Below, one piece after another: positions 1 through 5,020 of a DNA stretch of 5,020 nt. The stretch lies in assembly GCA_030066455.1 (NCBI GenBank), contig JASJBQ010000340.1, positions 1 to 5,020 on the forward strand, in the 5' to 3' direction. The stretch comes from Desulfobacterales bacterium. Lineage in GTDB: Bacteria; Desulfobacterota; Desulfobacteria; Desulfobacterales; UBA5852. Made by a program: the position numbers and the translations under genes. A model generated the notes under the pieces. It had not been told where the DNA came from and made no database searches. It saw nothing but the letters and a program-made list of their open reading frames with translations. Within the stretch, counting starts at the first letter, position 1, and every line of letters starts with the position of its first letter.

Positions 1-450
1 GCCGGCGTCATTGCCGAAGCCGCCCACGTATTCGTGGAAACCGTCACCCTGGAGGGCATTCACGCTACGGTCGACGCTTTCGAGCATGGCGGGCTTAAGG
101 ACCAGTTGGACCGCTATCATGGCACGCGCACCCGGGAGATGTTTTACCACTGGGCCGACGTATGGCGGTCCGGAGCGTTCCGGAGCTGGAATATCGAGGC
201 GTGTCTGCCACATATCCGTTGCGAGGTTCTGGTGATCCAGGGCCTTGACGATGGCTACGGTACGGTCCGGCAGGTCGAGGCGATCGCCGGCGGTATCGGC
301 TCACGGGCGCGCCGATGCCTGATCCCCTCGTGCGGCCACGCGCCCCATCGGGAGGCGCCCCGGCGCACCTTGGCGGCGATGCACCGCTTCATTCTAAAAG
401 ACGGCAGGGCGCACCTCCCCGCAGCGGCGGACAGGAGCGATCCGTGCTGA
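1..450 (+). CDS. Alpha/beta hydrolase, C-terminal part (5' end outside window)
   Basis: The reading frame is open from the first base and ends at TGA 448-450, so 149 residues are visible and the N-terminal half with the nucleophile elbow is missing. What remains looks like the cap and C-terminal half of an alpha/beta-hydrolase-fold enzyme. There is a helical stretch containing RYHGTRTREMF and WADVWRS, then a beta strand ending in VLVIQGLDDGYGT, whose Asp83 or Asp84 (visible-fragment numbering) is in the place of the catalytic acid. CGHAPHRE follows, with His113 as the likely catalytic base. The RYHG...W...F..W.I...L..I.C..LVIQG.DD.YGT pattern is one I associate with general alpha/beta hydrolases of the esterase or enol-lactonase type. 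The substrate cannot be read from the sequence. The last 20 or so residues are a loose basic/Pro-Ala tail. The next gene starts inside its last codons, which suggests translational coupling. No signal peptide can be assessed. Confidence 0.85.
   Translation, partial: AGVIAEAAHVFVETVTLEGIHATVDAFEHGGLKDQLDRYHGTRTREMFYHWADVWRSGAFRSWNIEACLPHIRCEVLVIQGLDDGYGTVRQVEAIAGGIGSRARRCLIPSCGHAPHREAPRRTLAAMHRFILKDGRAHLPAAADRSDPC
433..437 (+). promoter_or_regulatory. Shine-Dalgarno deciding the GTG 444 start
   Basis: AGGAG lies 6 nt before GTG 444 and inside the end of the upstream hydrolase gene. It supports the GTG rather than earlier in-frame start codons, and it implies translational coupling of the first two hydrolases. 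Confidence 0.7.
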
Positions 451-1340
451 GCCATTTGGCCCATCGTTCCCGTCTTAGCGGTCTTCCGGAACGCCGGCTG
501 CGTCCCTACGGCGGGGGACACCAACTGGAGTGGATGCAGATGCGCACGCGCCGGCCCCGGGGCACCGTCTTCGCCCCCCCGCTGGTGGGCGGCGACGGTC
601 TCCTGGTCCTGAGGCACCTGCGTCCCCTCCGATCGAAGGGCTACAACCTCCTCTCCTTCAACTACTCCGGCCACGGCCTCTCCAGCCGCCCGTTTTCGAT
701 CCGCCAGAGCTTCCGCGACACGCGATGCCTGCTGGCCTTTGTACGGCGCCATCCCATGCGCTTCGCCGAGCCGCACTACGGAGTGGGCATCTGTTATGCC
801 GCCATACCGCTCGTGAATGCGCTCCATCGATTCGGCGAGCCGTTGGCGCGCATCGTTCTGATCAACGCCATTCCCCGGCTGTTTTCCCGCAACCTGTTGC
901 ATTCCTTCTGGGATTTTCGCCGCGACCTTGGCACCGAGGCCTGGCCGGCGGCCAATCTGGCCACCCAGATGCACCGCTATGCCGAATTTCTTCTGCCGGG
1001 CATAACGATCAATCGAAGACAATTCGGGCTGCTGGCCCTCAGGCGTATGCGCATGCTGCAGACGCTGGTGGACTGGCTGGCCTCCAGGCAGCTGCGTGCC
1101 GTGCGTCTTGCGAAGACGTCCGTTCTCTGTCTATATTCGAGCGACGATCGACTCTTCCGGGCATTTCGCTATTTTGACGCCCCCCGCGATTACGAGGCCG
1201 CCCTGCGGCAGGTCTGCCCGACGGCCGAATTCATTCGTCTGGAGGGTGATCATTTCCTGTCGAATAGGCTGGACAGACAGCATGCGCTGACCGCTGTGAC
1301 AGCCTTCTTGAACGCTAACCACCGGAGGCGATACGCCTGA
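444..1340 (+). CDS. Alpha/beta hydrolase with Cys in the nucleophile position
   Basis: A protein of 298 residues starting at GTG 444. I chose this start because AGGAG at 433-437 sits 6 nt upstream and the codon overlaps the previous gene's stop, a typical coupled start. The frame extends further upstream, but only through the body of the previous gene. Fold signs in order: FAPPLVGGDG (oxyanion-loop region), FNYSGHGLSS (the usual strand-4 D.RGHG.S region), then YGVGICYAA, where the nucleophile elbow reads G-I-C-Y-A with Cys117 instead of Ser. YSSDDRLF (Asp234/Asp235) and EGDHFLS (His270) complete a Cys-Asp-His set in the right order. Cys nucleophiles in this fold are known from dienelactone hydrolases and polyhydroxyalkanoate synthases, which act on esters or thioesters. 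This protein resembles neither strongly overall. There is no signal peptide or membrane segment, so it is probably cytoplasmic. The exact reaction is unknown; thioester or ester hydrolysis or acyl transfer is inference. Confidence 0.85.
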   Translation: MLSHLAHRSRLSGLPERRLRPYGGGHQLEWMQMRTRRPRGTVFAPPLVGGDGLLVLRHLRPLRSKGYNLLSFNYSGHGLSSRPFSIRQSFRDTRCLLAFVRRHPMRFAEPHYGVGICYAAIPLVNALHRFGEPLARIVLINAIPRLFSRNLLHSFWDFRRDLGTEAWPAANLATQMHRYAEFLLPGITINRRQFGLLALRRMRMLQTLVDWLASRQLRAVRLAKTSVLCLYSSDDRLFRAFRYFDAPRDYEAALRQVCPTAEFIRLEGDHFLSNRLDRQHALTAVTAFLNANHRRRYA

Positions 1341-1347
1341 AACGGGT

Positions 1348-2346
1348 GTGATCGCTGAATCGGCATCGTCACACGGCGACCATGGACTCTGCCAAAAGAT
1401 GCAAATCGACCTGAGCTGGCACGGACTGACCCAACCCGGGAGCGGACAGGACTATTTCGGGATCGATCCGCTGCCGCGCTTCGATCCCGACCGGGTCGCA
1501 TTCGACCCGGCCAATGCGTTCTGGCTCAGTGAAATCTGCCGACTGTTCTACCGGCGCAATCCGGACGAATCCTCTTATCGCAACGGTGCGAAGGCGCGTG
1601 ATGTCATCCTGGCCGAGGCGGCCTGCGAAGAAATCCATTTCATCGGCCGCCAGGAAATCCAATGCGCGCTGATGCAATCCCAGGCCGGCCCGAAACCCTT
1701 TGCCGTACTTGTCTTTCGTGGCACCACCGGTTTTCGCAACTGGCTGCTCGACCTGGATGTCCGTCCCGAAAAGATGGGGCCACGGGCAACCGTCCATCGG
1801 GGGTTCATCGAATCCCTGGAGCAGATTTGGGAGCGTCTGCAACCTGCGCTGGAAGGCCTGGCGATACCCTGTTTCTTCACGGGGCACAGCATGGGAGGGG
1901 CCCTGGCCCAATTGGCGGCCACGCGCTTTCGGCCGCAAGCCGTCTACTGCTTCGGCGCCCCCCGCGTGGGTGATGCCGGCTATGCGCAATTGATGCACCC
2001 GATCCCCGTCTATCGGGTCGTCAACAACCGTGACATCGTGGCCGTTCTGCCACCAGCCAGCCCGATCCTCGCGTTCCAGCCCGCCGGCCAGCTTGTCCAT
2101 ATTTGTGCCCGTGGTTTCCTGCGTCAGATCGATGACGAAGCCGCTACCCTGGACTGCGCCGACGAAGAAACGCCCGCCGCGGCATCGGAGGAAAGCCGCT
2201 GGTATGATCCGCCCCGCTTTCTGGCGGACCACGCGCCCATCAACTATTCCGCCCGCATCGGGCAGTATCTTCTGGGCGTTCCCGGCACCGTCTGCGACAA
2301 CGACGTTTGCCCCCCGCTCATGGTGGCGGCCGCCGCCGGCCCCTAA
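1348..2346 (+). CDS. Class 3 lipase (Lipase_3 family), probably cytoplasmic
   Basis: A protein of 332 residues if started at GTG 1348, or 315 if started at ATG 1399. Neither start has a well-placed Shine-Dalgarno: GGAGG at 1324-1328 is 19 nt from the GTG. The GTG leaves a gap of only 7 nt after the previous gene, while the ATG gives a natural N-terminus (MQIDLSWHG), so the start is unsettled. Lipase_3 hallmarks are clear: FRGTTGFRNWLLDLDV, the oxyanion/strand-3 motif of the family; TGHSMGGALAQLAA with nucleophile Ser181; GAPRVGD; VNNRDIVAVLPP with Asp229; and DHAPINYS with His295 (GTG numbering). The triad is therefore intact, and the family hydrolyses acylglycerol-type ester bonds. Between Asp and His lies a segment of about 65 residues with an acidic, Ala/Glu-rich stretch (CADEETPAAASEES), longer than in compact secreted fungal-type lipases. 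No signal peptide or lipobox is visible, so it likely acts in the cytoplasm. It is the last gene of the three-hydrolase run. Confidence 0.9.
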   Translation: MIAESASSHGDHGLCQKMQIDLSWHGLTQPGSGQDYFGIDPLPRFDPDRVAFDPANAFWLSEICRLFYRRNPDESSYRNGAKARDVILAEAACEEIHFIGRQEIQCALMQSQAGPKPFAVLVFRGTTGFRNWLLDLDVRPEKMGPRATVHRGFIESLEQIWERLQPALEGLAIPCFFTGHSMGGALAQLAATRFRPQAVYCFGAPRVGDAGYAQLMHPIPVYRVVNNRDIVAVLPPASPILAFQPAGQLVHICARGFLRQIDDEAATLDCADEETPAAASEESRWYDPPRFLADHAPINYSARIGQYLLGVPGTVCDNDVCPPLMVAAAAGP

Positions 2347-2356
2347 ACGACGGGGC
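2339..2356. terminator. Possible weak hairpin between convergent genes
   Basis: GCCCC (2339-2343) and GGGGC (2352-2356) can pair around an 8-nt loop that contains the lipase stop codon. This lies between the convergent lipase and regulator genes, where a bidirectional terminator would be expected. There is no T-tract on either side, and an alternative pairing GGGC-TCA-GCCC (2353-2362) competes, so this may be chance in GC-rich DNA. Confidence 0.2.
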
Positions 2357-3862
2357 TCAGCCCGGCAAACCACCGCGGGTGTTGCGCGCCGCCCATTCCT
2401 GGACATATTTTTTGACCGTACGCCGATCAAGTCCGGTGCGGCGGGCAACTTCCTCATAGGTGCCGAAACGCGTGTGGAGATGAAAGCAGTAGCCGATGAC
2501 GAGACTGTGGGCGTCGATCGCACCATTGTCGATGCCGGCGCTCAGGAAAGCGGGCACCGACGGTGCGGGCCCATCTGCCGGACGCCCGACGTATTCACGC
2601 TTCAGGATGACGCGGCGGACACACTGCTCGAGTTCGCGCACATTGCCCGGCCAGGCATAGTCCGGCCCCAATTGAGAATCGATCACCTCGCGCACCATGG
2701 CCGCAAGTTCCGGCGAAGCGCGGCCCACCATGCGCTGGACCGTGAAATCCAGCAGGTCGTCCATCTCGCCCGGGTCCTCCCGAATGCGTTGTCGCAGCGG
2801 CGGCACCGTGATGATATCCGAACACAGACGATAGTAAAAATCGTCGCGAAAAATTTTCCGGGTGTGGATTTCTTCCAGCGATCGGTTGGTGGCCGCGATC
2901 ACGCGGCCTTCGAAGCGGTTTTCCTGATGGCTGCCCACCGGGGCGAACTTGCGGTCCTGGAGCACCTGGAGAAGCTTGATCTGAATCGGAATGGAGAGTT
3001 CCCCGATTTCGTCCAGCAGGATGGCGCCGTACGGACTGCAATGATCGAATACACCGCGGTGGTCTTTCACGGCCCCGGTAAAGGCCCCTTTCTTGTGTCC
3101 GAAAAGCTCGGACTCCACCAGTGTGTCGGGGAACTGCGAAAGATTGAGGGACACAAACGAGCGCGTGAAGCTCTCGACGAAGACATTGCCCTCCGGGTTG
3201 AAGGGAATAAATCCGGAACGGCCGATGGCCATGGCCGCGGTTCCCTTGCCGGTGCCCGTCTCCCCCAGCAGAAGGGTTGAAAAATCCTCCATCTGATTCC
3301 AGAGGTAGCGGTCGTAAAGCTCGATGTTATGGGTGAAGACGTTATGCCACAGGTCCTGGCGCAGCTTTTTCATACAGGGGCTGCGTCCGACCAGTGTCCG
3401 GTAGAGGAAGAAATAGGCCCGCCGCAATTGATAGCTGAGCGCAAAATACCGCAGGGCATCCTCCAGCTTGAAGCCGCGGTCCTGAAGCCGGGCGAGCGCC
3501 TCGGCGGCAAACGGGACCTTGATGGGCGTGTCACCCGCGGAAATCTGATGGCGGATGAGCTGATCGAACTGATCGCGGAAATCGTAGAAGAAATCGAACA
3601 GGAGGCCGGCCCGGACAAGACCGCGATCGTCGCCGGCGTAATGGTTGAAGTCGATGCGCCCCCCTTTTTCCAGAGCGGCGATGCAGGTTTTGACCTGCTG
3701 GATCGCCCGCTCGATGCGCTTGGTCCGGGCGGCTCCGGTCTTACCGGCGATCTGGGTTTCAAGCGCGATCCGATCGTCACTGAACGGGCTTGCCAGGCCG
3801 GCCTTGTAGACATGGTAGAAAAAGGTTCTTTCTTCAGGGCTGAGCCGCAGCGGCTTTTTCAT
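2357..3862 (-). CDS. Sigma-54-dependent AAA+ transcriptional activator with unassigned N-terminal domain
   Basis: A protein of 501 residues. I start it at the ATG whose first base is 3862 (MKKPLRLSPEER), because AGGAG (3868-3872) lies 5 nt upstream; another in-frame ATG at 3892 lacks such a site. Residues 1 to about 190 are mixed helical and match no receiver, GAF or PAS pattern I can see. The AAA+ core follows: Walker A GETGTGKG (200-207), the sigma-54 contact loop GAFTGA (259-264), Walker B ILLDEIGE (281-288), sensor I ATN (324-326), FRDDFYYRL with candidate arginine-finger residues Arg339 and Arg345, and WPGNVRE (sensor II, about 404-410). The C-terminus ends in a Fis-type helix-turn-helix, TYEEVARRTGLDRRTVKKYV (about 468-487). 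By family knowledge it binds upstream activating DNA and uses ATP hydrolysis to open promoters held by sigma-54 RNA polymerase. Its signal is unknown and its target promoter is not identifiable here. It converges on the lipase gene with 10 bp between them. Confidence 0.93.
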   Translation of the reverse strand: MKKPLRLSPEERTFFYHVYKAGLASPFSDDRIALETQIAGKTGAARTKRIERAIQQVKTCIAALEKGGRIDFNHYAGDDRGLVRAGLLFDFFYDFRDQFDQLIRHQISAGDTPIKVPFAAEALARLQDRGFKLEDALRYFALSYQLRRAYFFLYRTLVGRSPCMKKLRQDLWHNVFTHNIELYDRYLWNQMEDFSTLLLGETGTGKGTAAMAIGRSGFIPFNPEGNVFVESFTRSFVSLNLSQFPDTLVESELFGHKKGAFTGAVKDHRGVFDHCSPYGAILLDEIGELSIPIQIKLLQVLQDRKFAPVGSHQENRFEGRVIAATNRSLEEIHTRKIFRDDFYYRLCSDIITVPPLRQRIREDPGEMDDLLDFTVQRMVGRASPELAAMVREVIDSQLGPDYAWPGNVRELEQCVRRVILKREYVGRPADGPAPSVPAFLSAGIDNGAIDAHSLVIGYCFHLHTRFGTYEEVARRTGLDRRTVKKYVQEWAARNTRGGLPG

Positions 3863-3867
3863 CTGGT

Positions 3868-3872
3868 CTCCT
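3868..3872 (-). promoter_or_regulatory. Shine-Dalgarno deciding the regulator start
   Basis: On the minus strand AGGAG, within the longer purine run GGAGAGGAG, is followed by 5 nt and the ATG at 3862-3860. This makes MKKPLRL the likely N-terminus and adds 10 residues of non-coding leader relative to the upstream ATG at 3892. Confidence 0.75.
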
Positions 3873-3916
3873 CTCCGCGCCACACCATGCATCTGATGAT
3901 CATTTGGTGTTCACCC

Positions 3917-3945
3917 AGTGTATTCAACCCCAGGCGCTTTTTCAA
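3917..3945 (-). promoter_or_regulatory. Candidate sigma-70 promoter of the activator gene
   Basis: Reading the minus strand, TTGAAA (3945-3940, 5 of 6 bases of the -35 consensus) is separated by exactly 17 nt from TACACT (3922-3917, 4 of 6 of the -10 consensus). Transcription would begin near 3910 and leave a leader of about 48 nt before the ATG. A small inverted repeat GGTG-tt-CACC (3906-3915) lies at the predicted start point and could be an operator. The stretch is visibly less GC-rich than the neighbouring genes. This comes from pattern matching only. Confidence 0.45.
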
Positions 3946-3966
3946 TCCATTCCGTTCTTGAGTCTG

Positions 3967-3988
3967 GTGCGCGGGTGTATACCCGCAC
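3967..3988. repeat. Inverted repeat in the divergent intergenic region
   Basis: GCGGGT (3971-3976) and ACCCGC (3981-3986) pair perfectly around GTAT. With a two-base bulge the arms extend to GT (3967-3968) and AC (3987-3988). It lies upstream of both divergent genes, about 50 bp before the GTG of the nuclease-fold gene. It could be an operator or an RNA hairpin in a leader. There is no T-tract after it on the plus strand, so a terminator is less likely. Confidence 0.4.
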
Positions 3989-4029
3989 TTGCCGGGGCCG
4001 CACGGCCCAGCCCCGTTTACCATCACCGT

Positions 4030-4034
4030 GGAGG
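4030..4034 (+). promoter_or_regulatory. Shine-Dalgarno deciding the GTG 4040 start
   Basis: GGAGG, extended to TGGAGGTGA, sits 5 nt before GTG 4040. It is close to a perfect anti-16S match and settles the start of the DUF123 gene over the upstream TTG at 3989. Confidence 0.8.
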
Positions 4035-4039
4035 TGAAC

Positions 4040-4537
4040 GTGTCTCGCCAAAACCAATTTGCCGCCTTGGCCCGGCGCATCGGGGCCATCCCCGATAAAG
4101 GGACGTACATACTTTGCCTGGAACTCAAATCCGAAAAGCGCATTACGGTCGGCAAGCTGGGGCCCATCCGCTTGGCCCCCGGCTGCTATGCCTATGTGGG
4201 GCGGGCTTTCGGGCCGGGCGGCCTGGCGGCGCGCCTGGCCCACCACCTGCGCCGGGCGGCGTCGCCCCACTGGCATATCGACTACCTTAGGCTTCACGCC
4301 GTTGTCAGCGAAGTCTGGTACGGACGGACAGGCCCCTTCGCCGAACACCGCTGGGCCCGGGCGCTGTCGCTGATACGCGGCGCCGAGATACCGATCCCTG
4401 GTTTCGGAAGCTCGGACTGCGGATGCCCGTCCCATCTATTGCGGTTCGTCCGCACCCCTTGTAAATCCACCTTTCGGCGTCGCCTGCAACGGCTGTCGAA
4501 GGCCGCCCCTGCCACCATCCATCGGATGACGTTTTGA
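4040..4537 (+). CDS. DUF123 / GIY-YIG-fold protein, stand-alone
   Basis: A protein of 165 residues starting at GTG 4040, chosen because GGAGG (4030-4034) is 5 nt upstream; the open frame continues to a TTG at 3989 without ribosome-site support. The fold signature is a GIY-like GTYILCL (Tyr23) and a YIG-like CYAYVGRAFGPGGLAARL (YVG 52-54, with Arg55 and Arg65 as candidate catalytic arginines). HWHIDYL (77-83) follows, then Glu102 in FAEHRWARAL, in the place of the metal-binding glutamate. Next comes GFGSSDCGCPSHLLRF (121-136), the conserved Cys/His motif of DUF123 proteins. About 30 basic residues follow (RRRLQRL). In other bacteria and archaea DUF123 occurs alone or fused to endonuclease III-like or other DNA-related proteins, so a role on nucleic acid is plausible, but to my knowledge no clear activity is established. 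It is transcribed away from the sigma-54 activator and appears monocistronic. It has no signal peptide. Confidence 0.88.
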   Translation: MSRQNQFAALARRIGAIPDKGTYILCLELKSEKRITVGKLGPIRLAPGCYAYVGRAFGPGGLAARLAHHLRRAASPHWHIDYLRLHAVVSEVWYGRTGPFAEHRWARALSLIRGAEIPIPGFGSSDCGCPSHLLRFVRTPCKSTFRRRLQRLSKAAPATIHRMTF

Positions 4538-4564
4538 TGAGCAGCCTGCGTGGGCGGAGGGTCT

Positions 4565-4619
4565 GCCGGACAGCGCAAGATCCGGCCGTGGCCGTGGCGC
4601 CCCCGGCGGCGGCGGGCGC
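4565..4619. other. Non-coding gap with two weak hairpins
   Basis: The 139-bp gap 4538-4676 separates two convergent genes and holds no credible gene. It contains two possible stems: GCCGGA (4565-4570) with TCCGGC (4581-4586) around 10 nt, and GCGCCC (4597-4602) with GGGCGC (4614-4619) around 11 nt. Either could help end transcription from the DUF123 or PilZ gene. No T-tract follows on either strand, and such pairings are common in DNA this GC-rich. Confidence 0.25.
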
Positions 4620-4676
4620 GGCACCCGGATCAGATGTCGCCGCAATAGGTCTCAGACAGGACCCACCGGCAAGATG

Positions 4677-5020
4677 CTAACTGTCGGTGGTGAGAGATTC
4701 GATGTAGCTCTTGAGGGTTTCGGGCAGCGTGTCGAACAGGACGCCGGCTTCGAGGGTCTCGCCCCGGCGATACACATTGCGCACCTGCCCCTCGACAATG
4801 TAACCGTGCGGCGACTGCGGGGCACGAATCCTGAGCAAGATCCGGTCGGAGGACTCCAGCCGGACCGTTTCGGCTGCTTCGGCCGGCGCTGTGATGCGGC
4901 AGCCTTTTTGGTTGATGTCGACGATCTCCATGGCCAGGGTTTTGCGTACGTCCACCCGGGCGGGCAGGGTGCAGTGGATCCGCCGCTGAGAACGACGCTC
5001 GATGTTGAGGACTTCGGTGG
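4677..5020 (-). CDS. PilZ-domain protein, C-terminal part (N-terminus outside window)
   Basis: The minus-strand frame is open from the right edge to TAG at 4679-4677, giving 113 visible residues. An internal GTG at 4955 should not be taken as the start, because the frame upstream of it carries an essential motif. That motif is ERRSQRRIHCTLPARV, which supplies the RxxxR arginines (visible residues 8-13) that bind cyclic di-GMP in PilZ domains. About 20 residues on comes DINQKG (34-39), the counterpart of [DN]xSxxG with Asn in place of Ser. The rest, including GYIVEGQVRNVYRRG and EAGVLFDTL, fits the PilZ beta barrel, followed by a final helix (ETLKSYIESL). A segment upstream (TEVLNIERR) resembles the link between a YcgR-like N-terminal domain and PilZ, so a flagellar-brake-type or motility effector is possible. 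It converges on the DUF123 gene. Confidence 0.85.
   Translation of the reverse strand, partial: TEVLNIERRSQRRIHCTLPARVDVRKTLAMEIVDINQKGCRITAPAEAAETVRLESSDRILLRIRAPQSPHGYIVEGQVRNVYRRGETLEAGVLFDTLPETLKSYIESLTTDS

Noticed and set aside
255..1022. Minus-strand open frame of 255 codons opposite the first two hydrolases
   Set aside because: It has no recognisable motif, and the plus-strand genes there carry conserved catalytic motifs and a proper ribosome site.
1417..1431. TGGCAC-like sigma-54 promoter start (tggcacggactgacc)
   Set aside because: The -12 element should read TTGC-like but is GACC, and the site lies inside the lipase coding region.
1369..2526. Minus-strand open frame of 385 codons opposite the lipase gene
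   Set aside because: It overlaps the lipase, which has full family motifs. The minus-strand translation shows no domain pattern, and long antisense frames are expected in GC-rich DNA.
2030..3280. Plus-strand open frame of 416 codons opposite the activator and across the lipase end
   Set aside because: It runs through two genes with clear motifs in other frames, and its translation is low-complexity Pro/Arg-rich followed by a mirror of the activator.
3896..3903. Perfect 8-nt palindrome ATGATCAT as an operator
   Set aside because: It is too short to be significant alone and does not extend. It may be chance in the activator leader.
3911..4435. Minus-strand frame upstream of the activator that could extend as another gene
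   Set aside because: It overlaps the DUF123 gene on the opposite strand and the activator's promoter region, and shows no family pattern.
4677..4955. Treating GTG 4955 as the start of a small 92-residue protein
   Set aside because: The frame stays open to the window edge, and the RxxxR motif needed for a PilZ domain lies upstream of this codon.

Overview
The window is GC-rich, densely coded bacterial DNA. It holds six protein genes: four complete and one cut off at each end. A sigma-54 type activator, a PilZ protein, a stand-alone DUF123-type nuclease-fold protein and several cytoplasmic-looking hydrolases together suggest a Gram-negative proteobacterium-like organism. My best guess is a Desulfobacterota (deltaproteobacterial) sulfate-reducer-type genome. 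That is inference from gene style and composition, since there is no rRNA or other marker here.

Left part (1-2346, + strand): three consecutive alpha/beta-hydrolase-fold genes form what looks like one operon. The first is the C-terminal half of a conventional alpha/beta hydrolase. The second (GTG 444 to 1340) overlaps the first by 7 nt and has a good Shine-Dalgarno. It carries a cysteine where the usual nucleophilic serine should be. The third is a class 3 lipase with a complete Ser-Asp-His triad and no visible signal peptide. The operon promoter lies left of the window.

Middle (2357-3862, - strand): a sigma-54-dependent AAA+ activator converges on the lipase gene with only 10 bp between stop codons. 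It has a complete ATPase core (Walker A and B, GAFTGA, sensor motifs) and a C-terminal Fis-type helix-turn-helix. Its N-terminal region of about 190 residues is not a recognisable receiver, GAF or PAS domain. A plausible sigma-70 promoter sits in the divergent intergenic region 3863-4039, which also holds a GC-rich inverted repeat.

Right part: a DUF123/GIY-YIG-fold protein (4040-4537, +) has an excellent Shine-Dalgarno. A 139-bp gap without a gene follows, then the C-terminal part of a PilZ-domain protein (- strand, running off the right edge), presumably a cyclic-di-GMP effector.

No mobile element, CRISPR array, tRNA or rRNA was seen. The items most worth a second look are the Cys-nucleophile hydrolase inside a three-hydrolase operon, and the sigma-54 activator with an unassigned sensory domain and an enlarged segment between Walker A and GAFTGA. 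A functional link between the operon and the activator is possible but not shown by the sequence.
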